A DNA stretch of 17,500 nucleotides from Salpingoeca rosetta (lineage: Eukaryota > Opisthokonta > Choanoflagellata > Craspedida > Salpingoecidae), in assembly GCF_000188695.1 (NCBI RefSeq), contig NW_004754925.1, positions 704,505-722,004 on the forward strand, in the 5' to 3' direction. Position numbers and translations under genes: made by a program. Each line of letters starts with the position of its first letter. The stretch's first letter is position 1. Positions 9,569-17,500 of this stretch are shown here, one piece after another. The notes under the pieces are model-generated. The model was not told the DNA's origin, ran no database searches, and was given only the letters and a program-made list of their open reading frames with translations.

Positions 9569-10462
9569 GTGCCTGCACGCTGCACGCACACGCACACGCT
9601 CAATAGTGCCTGCTCACGTGCACGAAACACACACGTGACACGTTTGGCGCAAGTGTTCAGCACCCGTGTCGATGCTTCAATCACACGCTCGTTCTCAAGC
9701 GTCTCTGTGTCTGTGTGCATGTGCATATGTGTGTGTGCGTGTGTGTTCAGAGCGGTCGACTGATCGATATGAAGTGAAGTTTCCGCTCCGATACCCGTAC
9801 ACGGACGACGCATTCACCGCCAATCGTGTCATCATCGCAGCAGCGAAGCTCGTCATGAACAACAAGTGCGCGCACCCTCTTGCAACAATGCGTGCTTGTG
9901 AGGTTGCAGGCTAGACTCTGTGTGTATGTGTGTGTGTGTGCATGCGTGCGTGTGTGTGTGTGTGTGTGTGTGCGTGTCTGTGTGTCTGTGTGTATGCGAG
10001 TGTGTCTGAGTGTCTGTGCATGATGGCGCACAACGCTCACGGGCAAGCATGCTCATGCACACATACCACGCCAACTGGCCAGGATTGAGATTGACACCTT
10101 TTCCACAGTGACGTCGCTCCCGAACGCACCAGTGCAGGTGAGCACTTGCACGCAACCGCCATCCCTTGCGGCACGCTTGATTTGGGCGCAGGCGCTTTCG
10201 CATGTTCTGCAGCCAACTGCTAGCTTTGGTTCATCTGCACATAGACACACACGCACACGTACACGCACACACACACACACTCTCTCTCTCTCACTCTCAC
10301 ACACACACACATTCACACAACCACCCACTCACGAATCCCCTTTGACGGCCTCAACAGCCATGGCACGGAGACGTTGGCCCGCTGTTCCACTGGCAGGCAG
10401 CGCAATACCCGCTGCCGCCGCAGGGCGTCGTCGTCGTCCTCCCGCTTGGTAGTACCCACTGG

Positions 10463-10529
<67 letters not shown>

Positions 10530-11565
10530 CGTGCGTATGTGTGTGTGCGTATGTGTGTGTGTGTGTCTGTCTGCCTGCCTGCCTGCCTGTCTGTCCGTCT
10601 CTCTGTCCGTCCCTCTGTCTGTCTGTCTGCCCGTCTGCCTGCCTGTCTGTTTGTCTGTCTGTTCTTTATGATGCGCTTGCGATTGATGCGTGTTGTCGCT
10701 CTTGTTTCTCAAGTGTCCGCCCCTTCCTTGTCCCCGCGCCGCCATCCTGCACTGGCCCTCGCTGTCATCCCCCACATCACGTCACTCCAATCACGTCCAT
10801 TCAACCCGCGTGCCTGTGCATCATCACCACGCGGCACATAGTTCCTGTCAACGCCACCAATGGGCCCACCGAGTTCATGACGGGCAGCCACATTCCCATG
10901 GTGTGTATGATGCACAACGCATACACGGCCTACCGCGGTTTTGTTTTCGCACCACCAAAACCGCGTCTCTGTATCACTCCACTTCACACTGTCCTCGGCC
11001 CCCTTTGCTCGCCATCTGTCCCTTATGGTGCCAATACCATCTCCCCTGCCACCGCCACCATCATCATTGTTGCTGCTGTTGTTCGGTTCAAGGGCCCTGA
11101 CTTCTGGCGGAAGCGCCTTCACGATCCAATCACACCCGTCCACCGCCTCGACACCGATGTGTACGTCTGTTTGTTTGCGTCTCTGTGTGTGTGTCTGTCT
11201 GTGTGTGTGTGTGTGTGTGTGTCTGTCTGTCTGTCTGTCTATCTCTGTGTGTGGGTCTTTCTGTCTGTCTGTCTGTGTATGTCATGGTCGTTTGTGTTTG
11301 TCACCCATTTCTCTCCAAATCAATGCGCCCAATCTGCGTCATTTATCACCCAATCACACATGCTTGTGTACATGCACGCGTCATGCGTGCAGTGGCAGTG
11401 CGGTGCTGTTTGACATTCGCGTGTTCCATCGCGGAACGGGCAACCCCTCTCCCCATCCGCGTCCAATCGTTTACATGAGTCTTGTGTACGACTGGTACTC
11501 AGACACGGTACGTTCCGCCTCTGTGCGTGTCGTGGTGCATATGTCCGTGTGAGGTTTTGTGTGTA

Positions 11566-11628
<63 letters not shown>

Positions 11629-12124
11629 CATGAAGACGCTGTAGCTTTTATCTCTCCAAGTGTTTGCACGATACAAGCAACTGCCTGCCTTTGTGCCATC
11701 TCAGCATCCCCTGCACACGTACACACGCTCCGCAGGTGAACTTCAAGGTGCGCCAGACGCGCGCATTTGACGAATACACCGGATCGAAGCAGAAGCTGAT
11801 GGCCCGCCTCGATACACACGTGTGCCATCTGCATGTGTCTGTGTCTGCAGGTGTCTGCAGGTGTCTGTGTGTGCATGTTCTGTGTCTGTGTTTGTCTGTG
11901 TCTGTATTTATGCGTGCTTGTAACTGCGCCATGCTTGCTCTTCTGGTCATCAATAACGCGTCTCAACATGAAACACTCACGTCACATCCCCCACCTCCCC
12001 AATGCACACCCCCCCCCCCCAGGATTACATTCGCCAGCTTGAAGAGCTGTTGGCGGAAAAGGGCGTGGACATATCGTCACTCACATCGCGTGGCGGATAC
12101 AAGCAGGTCGAGCTCAAGGCATGA
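7359..12124 (+). CDS. Secretory TPR-PhyH family 2-oxoglutarate/Fe(II) dioxygenase
   Basis: Fifteen exons join in phase to 532 residues: 7359-7690, 8016-8118, 8326-8400, 8605-8663, 8810-8950, 9107-9230, 9437-9512, 9751-9865, 10083-10137, 10358-10448, 10842-10900, 11093-11160, 11393-11507, 11736-11819 and 12023-12124. The start gives a signal peptide (hydrophobic core about residues 8-24). Residues 88-235 are helical and TPR-like (AGNFDLALEYFRAA). Residues 238-475 form a PhyH domain: GVVALREV, EIDTFSTVTSLPNAPVQ, the HxD iron ligands His363 and Asp365 (PWHGD), NGPTEFMTGSH, distal His445 (FHRGTGN) and the 2-oxoglutarate-binding Arg456, eleven residues after His445 as in human PHYH (264/275). It should hydroxylate an unknown substrate in the secretory pathway. 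The C terminus is not KDEL. A later GT could serve as donor after exon 14, and the exon 12 acceptor is weak; the rest of the chain is supported by phase and motifs. Confidence 0.88.
7712..7903. repeat. GT-rich repeat with CTGAGTGT and GTATGT variants
   Basis: Higher-order mixtures of GTGTAT, GTCTGA and GTGT units fill the first intron (7691-8015) of the TPR-PhyH gene, starting shortly after its donor site. Confidence 0.85.
8216..8290. repeat. Pure (GT)37 microsatellite
   Basis: Uninterrupted GT for about 75 bp in intron 2 (8119-8325) of the TPR-PhyH gene. Being long and pure, it is a likely polymorphic locus. Confidence 0.95.
9526..9567. repeat. (CA)n microsatellite
   Basis: A pure CA run of about 21 units near the donor of intron 7 (9513-9750) of the TPR-PhyH gene, opposite in polarity to the GT tracts in intron 2. 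Confidence 0.95.
9918..10020. repeat. Interrupted GT repeat (TPR-PhyH intron 8)
   Basis: GT-rich sequence with GCATGC, GTCT and GAGTGT interruptions inside intron 9866-10082. Confidence 0.8.
10241..10317. repeat. (CA)n / (CT)n repeat (TPR-PhyH intron 9)
   Basis: CA runs surround a (CT)n core; the tract lies 40 bp upstream of the acceptor of the exon encoding the HxD iron ligands. Confidence 0.85.
10467..10661. repeat. (GT)n followed by (CTGT/CTGC)n tetranucleotide repeat
   Basis: About 100 bp of GT/GCGT passes into about 95 bp of CTGT, CTGC and CCGT tetramers in intron 10 (10449-10841), the longest intron of the TPR-PhyH gene. The same GT-to-CTGT transition occurs at 11183-11277 and 14754-14930. 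Confidence 0.9.
11183..11277. repeat. GT / CTGT repeat (TPR-PhyH intron 12)
   Basis: A GT run passes into CTGT tetramers inside intron 11161-11392. Confidence 0.85.
11569..11627. repeat. Pure (GT)29 microsatellite
   Basis: An uninterrupted GT tract in intron 13 (11508-11735) of the TPR-PhyH gene. Confidence 0.95.
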
Positions 12125-12225
12125 CACAAACACATGCGTGTTGTGTGCGTGTGTGTGTGTGCGTGTTGTGTGCGCGTGTGTGTTTGTGTGTGCGCGCGTG
12201 TTGTGTGCGCGCGTGTGCGCGCGTG

Positions 12226-12305
<80 letters not shown>

Positions 12306-12649
12306 GCAACGACTGGACGGTGTGTGCGGTGAGTGCTTTGATCGTCTGGTTAAGGGCTTGTTTATGGGTCGGGATAACAGAAGGAGCAAGGGAGGAGGAG
12401 GTGGCGAGGCGAGACATGATAGCCGTTACATGCGTGGTTTGCTTCCAATACATGAACATGGAGAGCTGCCCATCATGCAAGAGGGCAAACATTGGCGCAC
12501 GCACGTGAGTGGTTCACCATGGTCAGGGCGCACGGACCCGCGTGAACAGAGATGATACAACAGCAGTGCCATTGTGCGTGTAACCACGACCACCACCGCC
12601 ACCACCACCACCCACCACCACCATGCACGCGAGAGCGGGAGTGGATATG
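12125..12649. other. Convergent intergenic region between TPR-PhyH gene and HAGH
   Basis: This holds the 3' flanks of two tail-to-tail genes. The first 178 bp are GT/GCGC repeat, 12303-12580 is unique sequence and 12587-12624 is CCACCA-rich. A plus-strand frame stays open over 12121-12555, but its first half is repeat translation and I recognise nothing in the rest. No polyadenylation signal of AATAAA type is visible on either strand. Confidence 0.65.
12129..12302. repeat. GT/GCGC repeat immediately after the TPR-PhyH stop codon
   Basis: Several TTGTGTGCGCGCGTG-like units pass into about 35 uninterrupted GT steps. The block starts within five bases of the TGA at 12122-12124, so it probably forms the start of the 3' UTR. 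Confidence 0.9.
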
Positions 12650-13651
12650 TTAGAAGCTGTCTTTGGCTGCGCGAATGGCAGCAAGCTCGTCGGCGCTTCG
12701 AGCTGCAAAGAACGGGTTGAAGGTGCGCTCCTGTGCCAGTGTTGTCGGCACGGTGGGCTGGCCCTTCTCACGGAGGTTGAGTGCACGCTGCAGCTGCGCC
12801 TGAACAGCTTCAGCGCTGCATGGGCTGCTGCTCCTGTGCTCCTCCGCGTACGCCAGCGCAAACTTCAGGTTGGACACCGTGTACTCGTGGCCTGCAGGAT
12901 GGAATGAAGGCAGGGTGGAGGGTTGGAAGGGACGTGTATGGGGGGGAGGGATTGAGTCGGTGGCGTGTGAGCGTGAACGTGCGAGCTCTCCTTATCACAA
13001 GCGTGAACACGCACACACACGCACATACATACCCGCACATACGCACATATGCACATACACACACACACGCACATACATACACGCGCACACGCACGCACAC
13101 CTGGGAAGAGGAGGGTGTTGGGCGGGAGTTCACGGAAGCGGAGCATGGTCTGGAACATCATATCCGGTGTGCCTTCAAAGAGGCGACCGCAGCCAGCGGA
13201 GAACATCGAGTCGCCCTGTTGGTCAGGGGAGTGGTGGAGTGGGGGTTGAGGGGTGAGTGAGCAAGTGGGCAGGAAGGGGAAGAGGGCAAGGGGGAGGGGG
13301 ATTGTTGTCGTTTGGGAAGGGTGGGTGGACAGAGGGTGAAGCGTGGGCGTCTTTGGCGATGCAGCGAACATGGCTGCGAACTCACGGAGAAGAGAAGTGG
13401 CGTGGCATCTGGCGCTTCGATGAAGAAGGCGACCTGGCCCACGGTATGCCCTGACGCACGGATGACGCGAGCTGTCGTCGTGCTGTTGAACAGCTGCAGC
13501 AGGCATGACAAGCCACCACGAACAACAGGGATGCGAGGTGACAGGCGGTTACAACTCGAAGGTCCGAGGTGAACACACAGCCATAGACACACTGAGGCGC
13601 GCTGGCACACACAACACACGCGCGCGCGCACACTGAGGCCCGCTGGTACAC

Positions 13652-13690
<39 letters not shown>

Positions 13691-14163
13691 ACACACACAC
13701 ACACCTTGAAGGCCTTGCCGTGCTTGGCGAGGTGGGTGAGCTTGGGAATGCGTTCATCGCCGCCAACGATGGGCATGTTGAGGAAGGTGGCGGCGAGCGC
13801 AGTGTTGCCGTCGCAGTGGTCATAGTGGTGGTGTGTCGTCAGCAAGTGGGTGATGTCCAGGCCATGTTCCTTGCAATACTCGAGGTGCATGTGCGCATCA
13901 CCGCTGTCCACGGCAACCGCCTGTCCAGGGTTGTCCTTGTGTGTGAGCAAGAACATGTAGTTGTCCTGCAGTGCCGGCAGCATCGTGACGCTCAGCTGTC
14001 CGCACGGCACCTCAAACGCGCGCACGGGCTCGACACCAGCGGCCCGCGTCGAGGACGAGGAGAGCCACCTCGCCAGCGGACGTCCAGCCAAACGAGTGCT
14101 CACAACACTGCGCGCAGCCATCTGCGCTGTTCGCGCTCCCGCAACACAGGCCATTGCCAGCAT
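12650..14163 (-). CDS. HAGH: Hydroxyacylglutathione hydrolase (glyoxalase II), probably mitochondrial
   Basis: The enzyme hydrolyses S-D-lactoylglutathione to D-lactate and glutathione, the second step of methylglyoxal detoxification. Four exons, 13705-14163, 13386-13493, 13101-13215 and 12650-12891, join in phases 0, 0 and 1 to 307 residues. The metallo-beta-lactamase fold keeps every metal ligand: THHHYDH (His111, His113, Asp115, His116), His169 in ASGHT, Asp191 in GDSMF and His229 in GHEYT. The C-terminal RAAKD keeps the Arg and Lys that bind glutathione in the human enzyme. The first 43 residues are rich in Arg, Ala and Ser with no acidic residue, typical of a mitochondrial leader; I chose Met 14163 for this reason, though Met 14154 is also possible and the frame is open to 14217. 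Met61 lies just before PALQDNYM, where a shorter cytosolic form could begin. GCGRLFEGTP and PTVPTTL are the forms common in bacterial GloB rather than the human KFYEG. Confidence 0.92.
13588..13702. repeat. 41-bp imperfect duplication plus CA microsatellite (HAGH intron 1)
   Basis: CACACTGAGG followed by CGCTGG occurs at 13588 and again at 13629, a 41-bp offset. The pair is followed by (CA)n at 13653-13702, up to the exon 1 donor on the minus strand. Confidence 0.8.
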
Positions 14164-14503
14164 GGTTGATATTGTCCAGTGTGGTGGTGAGGAAGCAGTG
14201 TCGAGAGAAAGATGCAACTGCTGTGCTGATGCTGGTTGTGTCTACTACTTCTTCTACTGTGTGCTGCTTGGTTGAGGAGCATTGCACCGTAACACACGGG
14301 AAGGACACAGAGGGCAACGGAAATAAAGGAGAACGCCAGCACCTTCAACACACAGGCATAACATCACTGTCTTCAGCAACGCCGGCATAACGGCTGCGCA
14401 CCAACCAAACGCGGGTGGTTCAACCAGATAGCCACACAACGTCACATCTCAAATCACATCACATCATGCACATCATGTCACGTGACACAGCAAGGGCGGT
14501 CCA
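14164..14503. other. Intergenic region: MSH6 3' flank and HAGH promoter/5' flank
   Basis: The two minus-strand genes are separated by only 340 bp, so HAGH control elements and the MSH6 3' end must share this stretch. It is free of microsatellite. An AATAAA at 14322-14327 is on the plus strand, the wrong strand for either gene. A palindromic E-box at 14477-14486 is the only candidate site I can point to. Confidence 0.6.
14477..14486. promoter_or_regulatory. Perfect 10-bp palindrome GTCACGTGAC (CLEAR-type E-box)
   Basis: The site equals the consensus bound by the MiT/TFE family of bHLH-ZIP factors (CLEAR element) and also contains the generic CACGTG E-box. It is about 315 bp upstream of the HAGH start codon and 18 bp past the MSH6 stop. 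Function is inferred from the motif alone. Confidence 0.35.
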
Positions 14504-14767
14504 TCACTGCATCGGGTCTGTCTGTGTTGGCGTTGCTGGTGACGCGCGCTGCAGCTTGTCCAAGATGGGCTTGAGCGTTGCCACCGCCTCCTTAAACCGC
14601 TCTACCCGCTCCTGCGGCCTCGGCTGCTGATCACCATTATCGCCATCGTCGCTCGTCAGCGCTGTCACCGTCTCCACAAACCGAAGAAGCGCCAGCTGGG
14701 TTGGGAGGGGGGAGTGGGTGAGAGGGGGTAGGGGAGTGAACGAGTGAAAGGGTGTGTGTCTGTGTGT

Positions 14768-14858
<91 letters not shown>

Positions 14859-14879
14859 TGCCTGTCTGTCTGTCTGTCC

Positions 14880-14921
<42 letters not shown>

Positions 14922-17500
14922 GTCTGTCTGTGTGTGTATCTCTCTCCCTCCTTCCCCTAACACATTGCTGCGATGCACTTGTCCCGTCTCGGTCTCCCCT
15001 CAGCAACCATAGCCCCCCCCCCACACACACACACACGCACTCCACTCCCCCCCCCAAACTCTGCCCATCAAGCCAACCTGCTTTGCCTTGCGGTCCTGCA
15101 GCTTTCCAAACCGCGACGTCGCTTCGTACTGCACCGCCTTCTCCTTGGCCGTCTCAACAATCGAGTCCTGTGCAGCGTAGTGGGTGGTGGGGGGATGATG
15201 AGTGGACAAGAAAAACGGGGGAGGTAACCGCGCACTTACTCACCCTCTCACTCATTCACTCACTCACTGACATTCGCTTGCTCACTTACTCACATTCAAA
15301 TACACACATATTCAAATACACACACACACATTCAAACTCACACACGCATGGCACGTCTAGCCAGGCAAATCCATGCATGCGCTCACCATGACGCCAGCCA
15401 TGTGTGCAACATTCATGCCGTAGCTCTTGGAGCAAACGCCAGGCTGCAGCTTGTAAAGGAACGTCACGTCCTTCTGCTTGAATGCAAGCATCGGTGCACA
15501 GTGGCGTGTGCGTGTGCGATCATGAGCTGACAGTTGAGATGGGCTCAACGTGGAAGGTTCCACGAGTCTTCCAGGGAAAGACAGACAGACACGGCAACTA
15601 CAACACTGAAGAGTCAACAGACAAACGCATCCACACACAAACGCATCCACACGCATAATGCACGCGCGAATACGCGCACACACACACACACACATGTACA
15701 GAACCTGGTGGTCGTCAACAACACAGGCCATGTTGTAGTTGGTGACATTTGGGTTTGTCTTCAGCTCGTCCGTCAACAGGTGATAGTGCGTTGCAAACAT
15801 GCAACGACACCTGCCAAACGCAGCGCATGTGTGTGTGTGTTGTTTGTGTGTGTGTGTGTGTGTGTGTGAAAGGAAGGGGACTGTCACTCCGAGGTCGAGT
15901 ATGGTTGGTCACTGTGTTGAAACAAGTGCAATGTCGATACACACACAGTCACCCACACGCATGCGCTGCCCACACACACCCCCACACACACCTGATTGCG
16001 TCAGTGATGTGGGAGAGGACAGCAAACGCAATCGCGTAGCCATCAAACGTGCTGGTGCCACGCCCCAGCTCATCCAAGATGACAAGGGAGGATGACGTTG
16101 CCTTGTTCAGGATCGTCGCAGTCTCTTTCAACTCAACCTGTGTGTGTGAGAGAGTGAATGACACAGTGAGCGGGTGTGTTTGGGTGAATCGGGGAGTGAG
16201 AGTGAGAGAGTGTGTGTGTGTGCCTGCGCGCGCTTACTCAGTGTGTGAACGATGTGTACGTGGGCGTACAGGCCAACGTGTCAAACGAACCATGAAAGTG
16301 GAGCGGCCGGCAACGATGTTGTCGTTTGCGCCGATGCGCGTGAAGATGCGATCAACCGGCGTCAGCGTAAACGACTCCGCTGCGTGCGGTGTGTGTGGGT
16401 GTGGGGGGGATGGGTGGGTGGTTGGATGTGGGCGTGTGTGTTCAGGTGAGTGCAAGCACATCATCACGCAATACTAACCCCGACCTCATGCATGTACAGA
16501 CAACAGCAGCAACAACACATGCGCCTCACACATCACACTCGCTACGTCAACACATGCAAGAACACGCCACCCTCATGCTGCACGCACCTGGCACCCAGCA
16601 GCCGAGCTGCGCCATGATGACAGCGATGCACGTCTGCCGCAGAAGCGTGGATTTACCGCCCATATTGGGGCCAGTGAGCACCATCGTCGTGGCCTCCTCC
16701 CCACCGAGGTGGGTGTCGTTTGGAATGTAGTCTGTGATGCTGCTGGAGTGCTGCAGTGTTGGGTGTCGCATTTCGCGCAAGTCCAACACCGCACGCGACG
16801 CCTTGTCGCCGCTTGCTGCTGCTGCTGCTGCTGTTGTTGTCGCTGCTGCTGTTGTGGTGTCTGTGCTCTTCCCATCATCGCCATCATTGCCATCGCCACT
16901 GCTGACAAACACGGGCCGGCACATTGGCGACCCCATGCTGTCCTTTGCGCGGTAAAGCGACAGCAGACAGTCGAGCTGCGACAACGCAGACACCGCGGCG
17001 CCAAATTTCTGCAGCGCAGGAAAGAAAAGAGGAGGAGACAGACAGACAGACAGACAGAACAAGGAAAAGAGAGAAAGGTGGAGAGGAATGAGATAGGTGG
17101 AGGAGAATGAGATAGGCACAGGTAGTGTCGGTGGCGGGTGCAAGACGAATCAAGGTGGTGCATGCGTATGTGCATACCTCGCGGTGCTCGTTGATGGAGT
17201 TGAGGACGCGTGAGAAGAACGTCTTCAGAAACTGCACATTGTTGACGCAGGATGGGTTTCATGGTGATGTGAGCTGGCAGACAAGACATGAGATGGATGC
17301 ACGCCAAAACGATGATCACACACGCACACACACGCACACACACGCACACACACGCACACACACAAGCACAAACACAAGCACAAACACGCTCGTGCATACA
17401 CTCACTCACGCTCGTGCACACACTCAGTCACGCACGCACGCATCTATACACACGCACCTGTGAGATGGTTTCCTCAGCCTCGAGCCACTTGGCGACAAGA
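14504..17500 (-). CDS. MSH6: DNA mismatch repair ATPase MSH6, C-terminal part (runs off window)
   Basis: MSH6 pairs with MSH2 as MutS-alpha to recognise base mismatches and small loops. Nine exons, 17458-17500 (cut by the window edge), 17178-17231, 16588-17008, 16291-16379, 15992-16137, 15705-15810, 15387-15473, 15078-15167 and 14504-14695, join in phase to 408 C-terminal residues. They include the end of the lever/clamp helices, [17 protein letters not shown], Walker [10 protein letters not shown] (about 16646-16672), [14 protein letters not shown], the signature loop AGRSTFM (16291-16311), Walker B with [16 protein letters not shown], the switch His in FATHYH, and [10 protein letters not shown] followed by the C-terminal helices. 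CWVPAE, the [10 protein letters not shown] motif and CMFATHYH fit MSH6 better than MSH2 or MSH3. A low-complexity Asp/Gly/Thr/Ala insert follows MCRPVF. Protein ends at TGA 14504-14506. N-terminal mismatch-binding and PCNA-binding parts lie outside the window. Confidence 0.93.
14754..14938. repeat. (GT)n followed by (CTGT)n (MSH6 last intron)
   Basis: About 110 bp of GT/GTCT passes into about 70 bp of CTGT tetramers in the intron 14696-15077. The same compound order is found in two introns of the TPR-PhyH gene. Confidence 0.9.
15296..15346. repeat. ATTCAAATACACAC tandem units (MSH6 intron)
   Basis: Three copies of an ATTCAAA(T/C)ACACAC-like unit lie in the intron 15168-15386. Confidence 0.75.
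16797..16899. repeat. CTG/GTT/ATC triplet tract encoding the low-complexity insert of MSH6
   Basis: The plus strand carries GCTGCTGCT and GTTGTTGTC triplets and then ATCATCGCC units. The minus strand reads them as Asp/Gly, then Thr and Ala runs inside the MSH6 coding exon 16588-17008. All units are triplets, so length changes would stay in frame. Confidence 0.85.
17300..17450. repeat. CA-rich interrupted repeat (MSH6 intron)
   Basis: CACACG, CACAAG and CTCACG variants fill most of the intron 17232-17457; on the MSH6 sense strand it is GT-rich. A separate (GACA)n run lies at 17038-17058 in the neighbouring intron. Confidence 0.8.

Noticed and set aside
12121..12555. Plus-strand open frame downstream of the TPR-PhyH gene
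   Set aside because: Its first half is Val/Cys repeat translation. The unique second half has no recognisable domain and sits in the expected 3' flank of two convergent genes.
13588..13702. CRISPR-like direct repeats
   Set aside because: Only two imperfect copies exist, in a eukaryotic intron and next to microsatellite, with no regular spacers or cas genes.
14322..14327. AATAAA polyadenylation-like hexamer
   Set aside because: It lies on the plus strand, while both flanking genes, HAGH and MSH6, are on the minus strand, so it cannot serve either.
14504..17500. Assignment of the MutS homologue as MSH2, MSH3 or a bacterial MutS
   Set aside because: The [16 protein letters not shown] and CMFATHYH motifs and the VTFLYK segment match MSH6 more closely as I recall these families. 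A phylogeny would be needed for proof.

Overview
The window is nuclear DNA from an intron-rich unicellular eukaryote. Genes are packed tightly on both strands, almost every intron has GT..AG borders, most introns are 90-400 bp, and nearly all carry (GT)n/(CA)n-rich microsatellite. A C-terminal SH3 domain of BAR/F-BAR type, a secretory 2-oxoglutarate oxygenase with TPR-like repeats, and a type I receptor-like membrane protein point to a unicellular relative of animals. A choanoflagellate is my best guess, but this is inference and no sequence marker proves it. All gene models were built by hand from splice sites, reading phase and remembered family motifs.

Layout: (1) 114-635, plus strand, last two visible exons of an SH3 protein. 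(2) 1020-2384, minus, 5-formyltetrahydrofolate cyclo-ligase (MTHFS) in six exons, whose C-terminal exon cannot be found. (3) 2966-6745, minus, a 977-residue type I membrane protein with a signal peptide, a short ectodomain with half an EGF module, one transmembrane helix and a cytoplasmic tail of about 740 residues. (4) 7359-12124, plus, a 15-exon, 532-residue secreted or ER protein with TPR-like helices followed by a phytanoyl-CoA dioxygenase (PhyH) domain with all catalytic residues present. (5) 12650-14163, minus, glyoxalase II (HAGH) in four exons with a mitochondrial-type leader. (6) 14504 to the window end, minus, the C-terminal 408 residues of the mismatch-repair ATPase MSH6 in nine exons, continuing beyond the window.

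Genes 1/2 and 4/5 are tail to tail, 3/4 are head to head around a compact divergent promoter, and 2/3 and 5/6 are in tandem. The genes do not form a pathway: they are housekeeping functions (folate, methylglyoxal detoxification, mismatch repair) interleaved with two less familiar secretory-pathway proteins. These two, the orphan receptor-like protein and the TPR-PhyH enzyme, share a divergent promoter region and are the most interesting content. I see no mobile element, CRISPR array, tRNA or rRNA. Much of the remaining sequence is simple repeat, including a 76-bp perfectly alternating purine-pyrimidine block.
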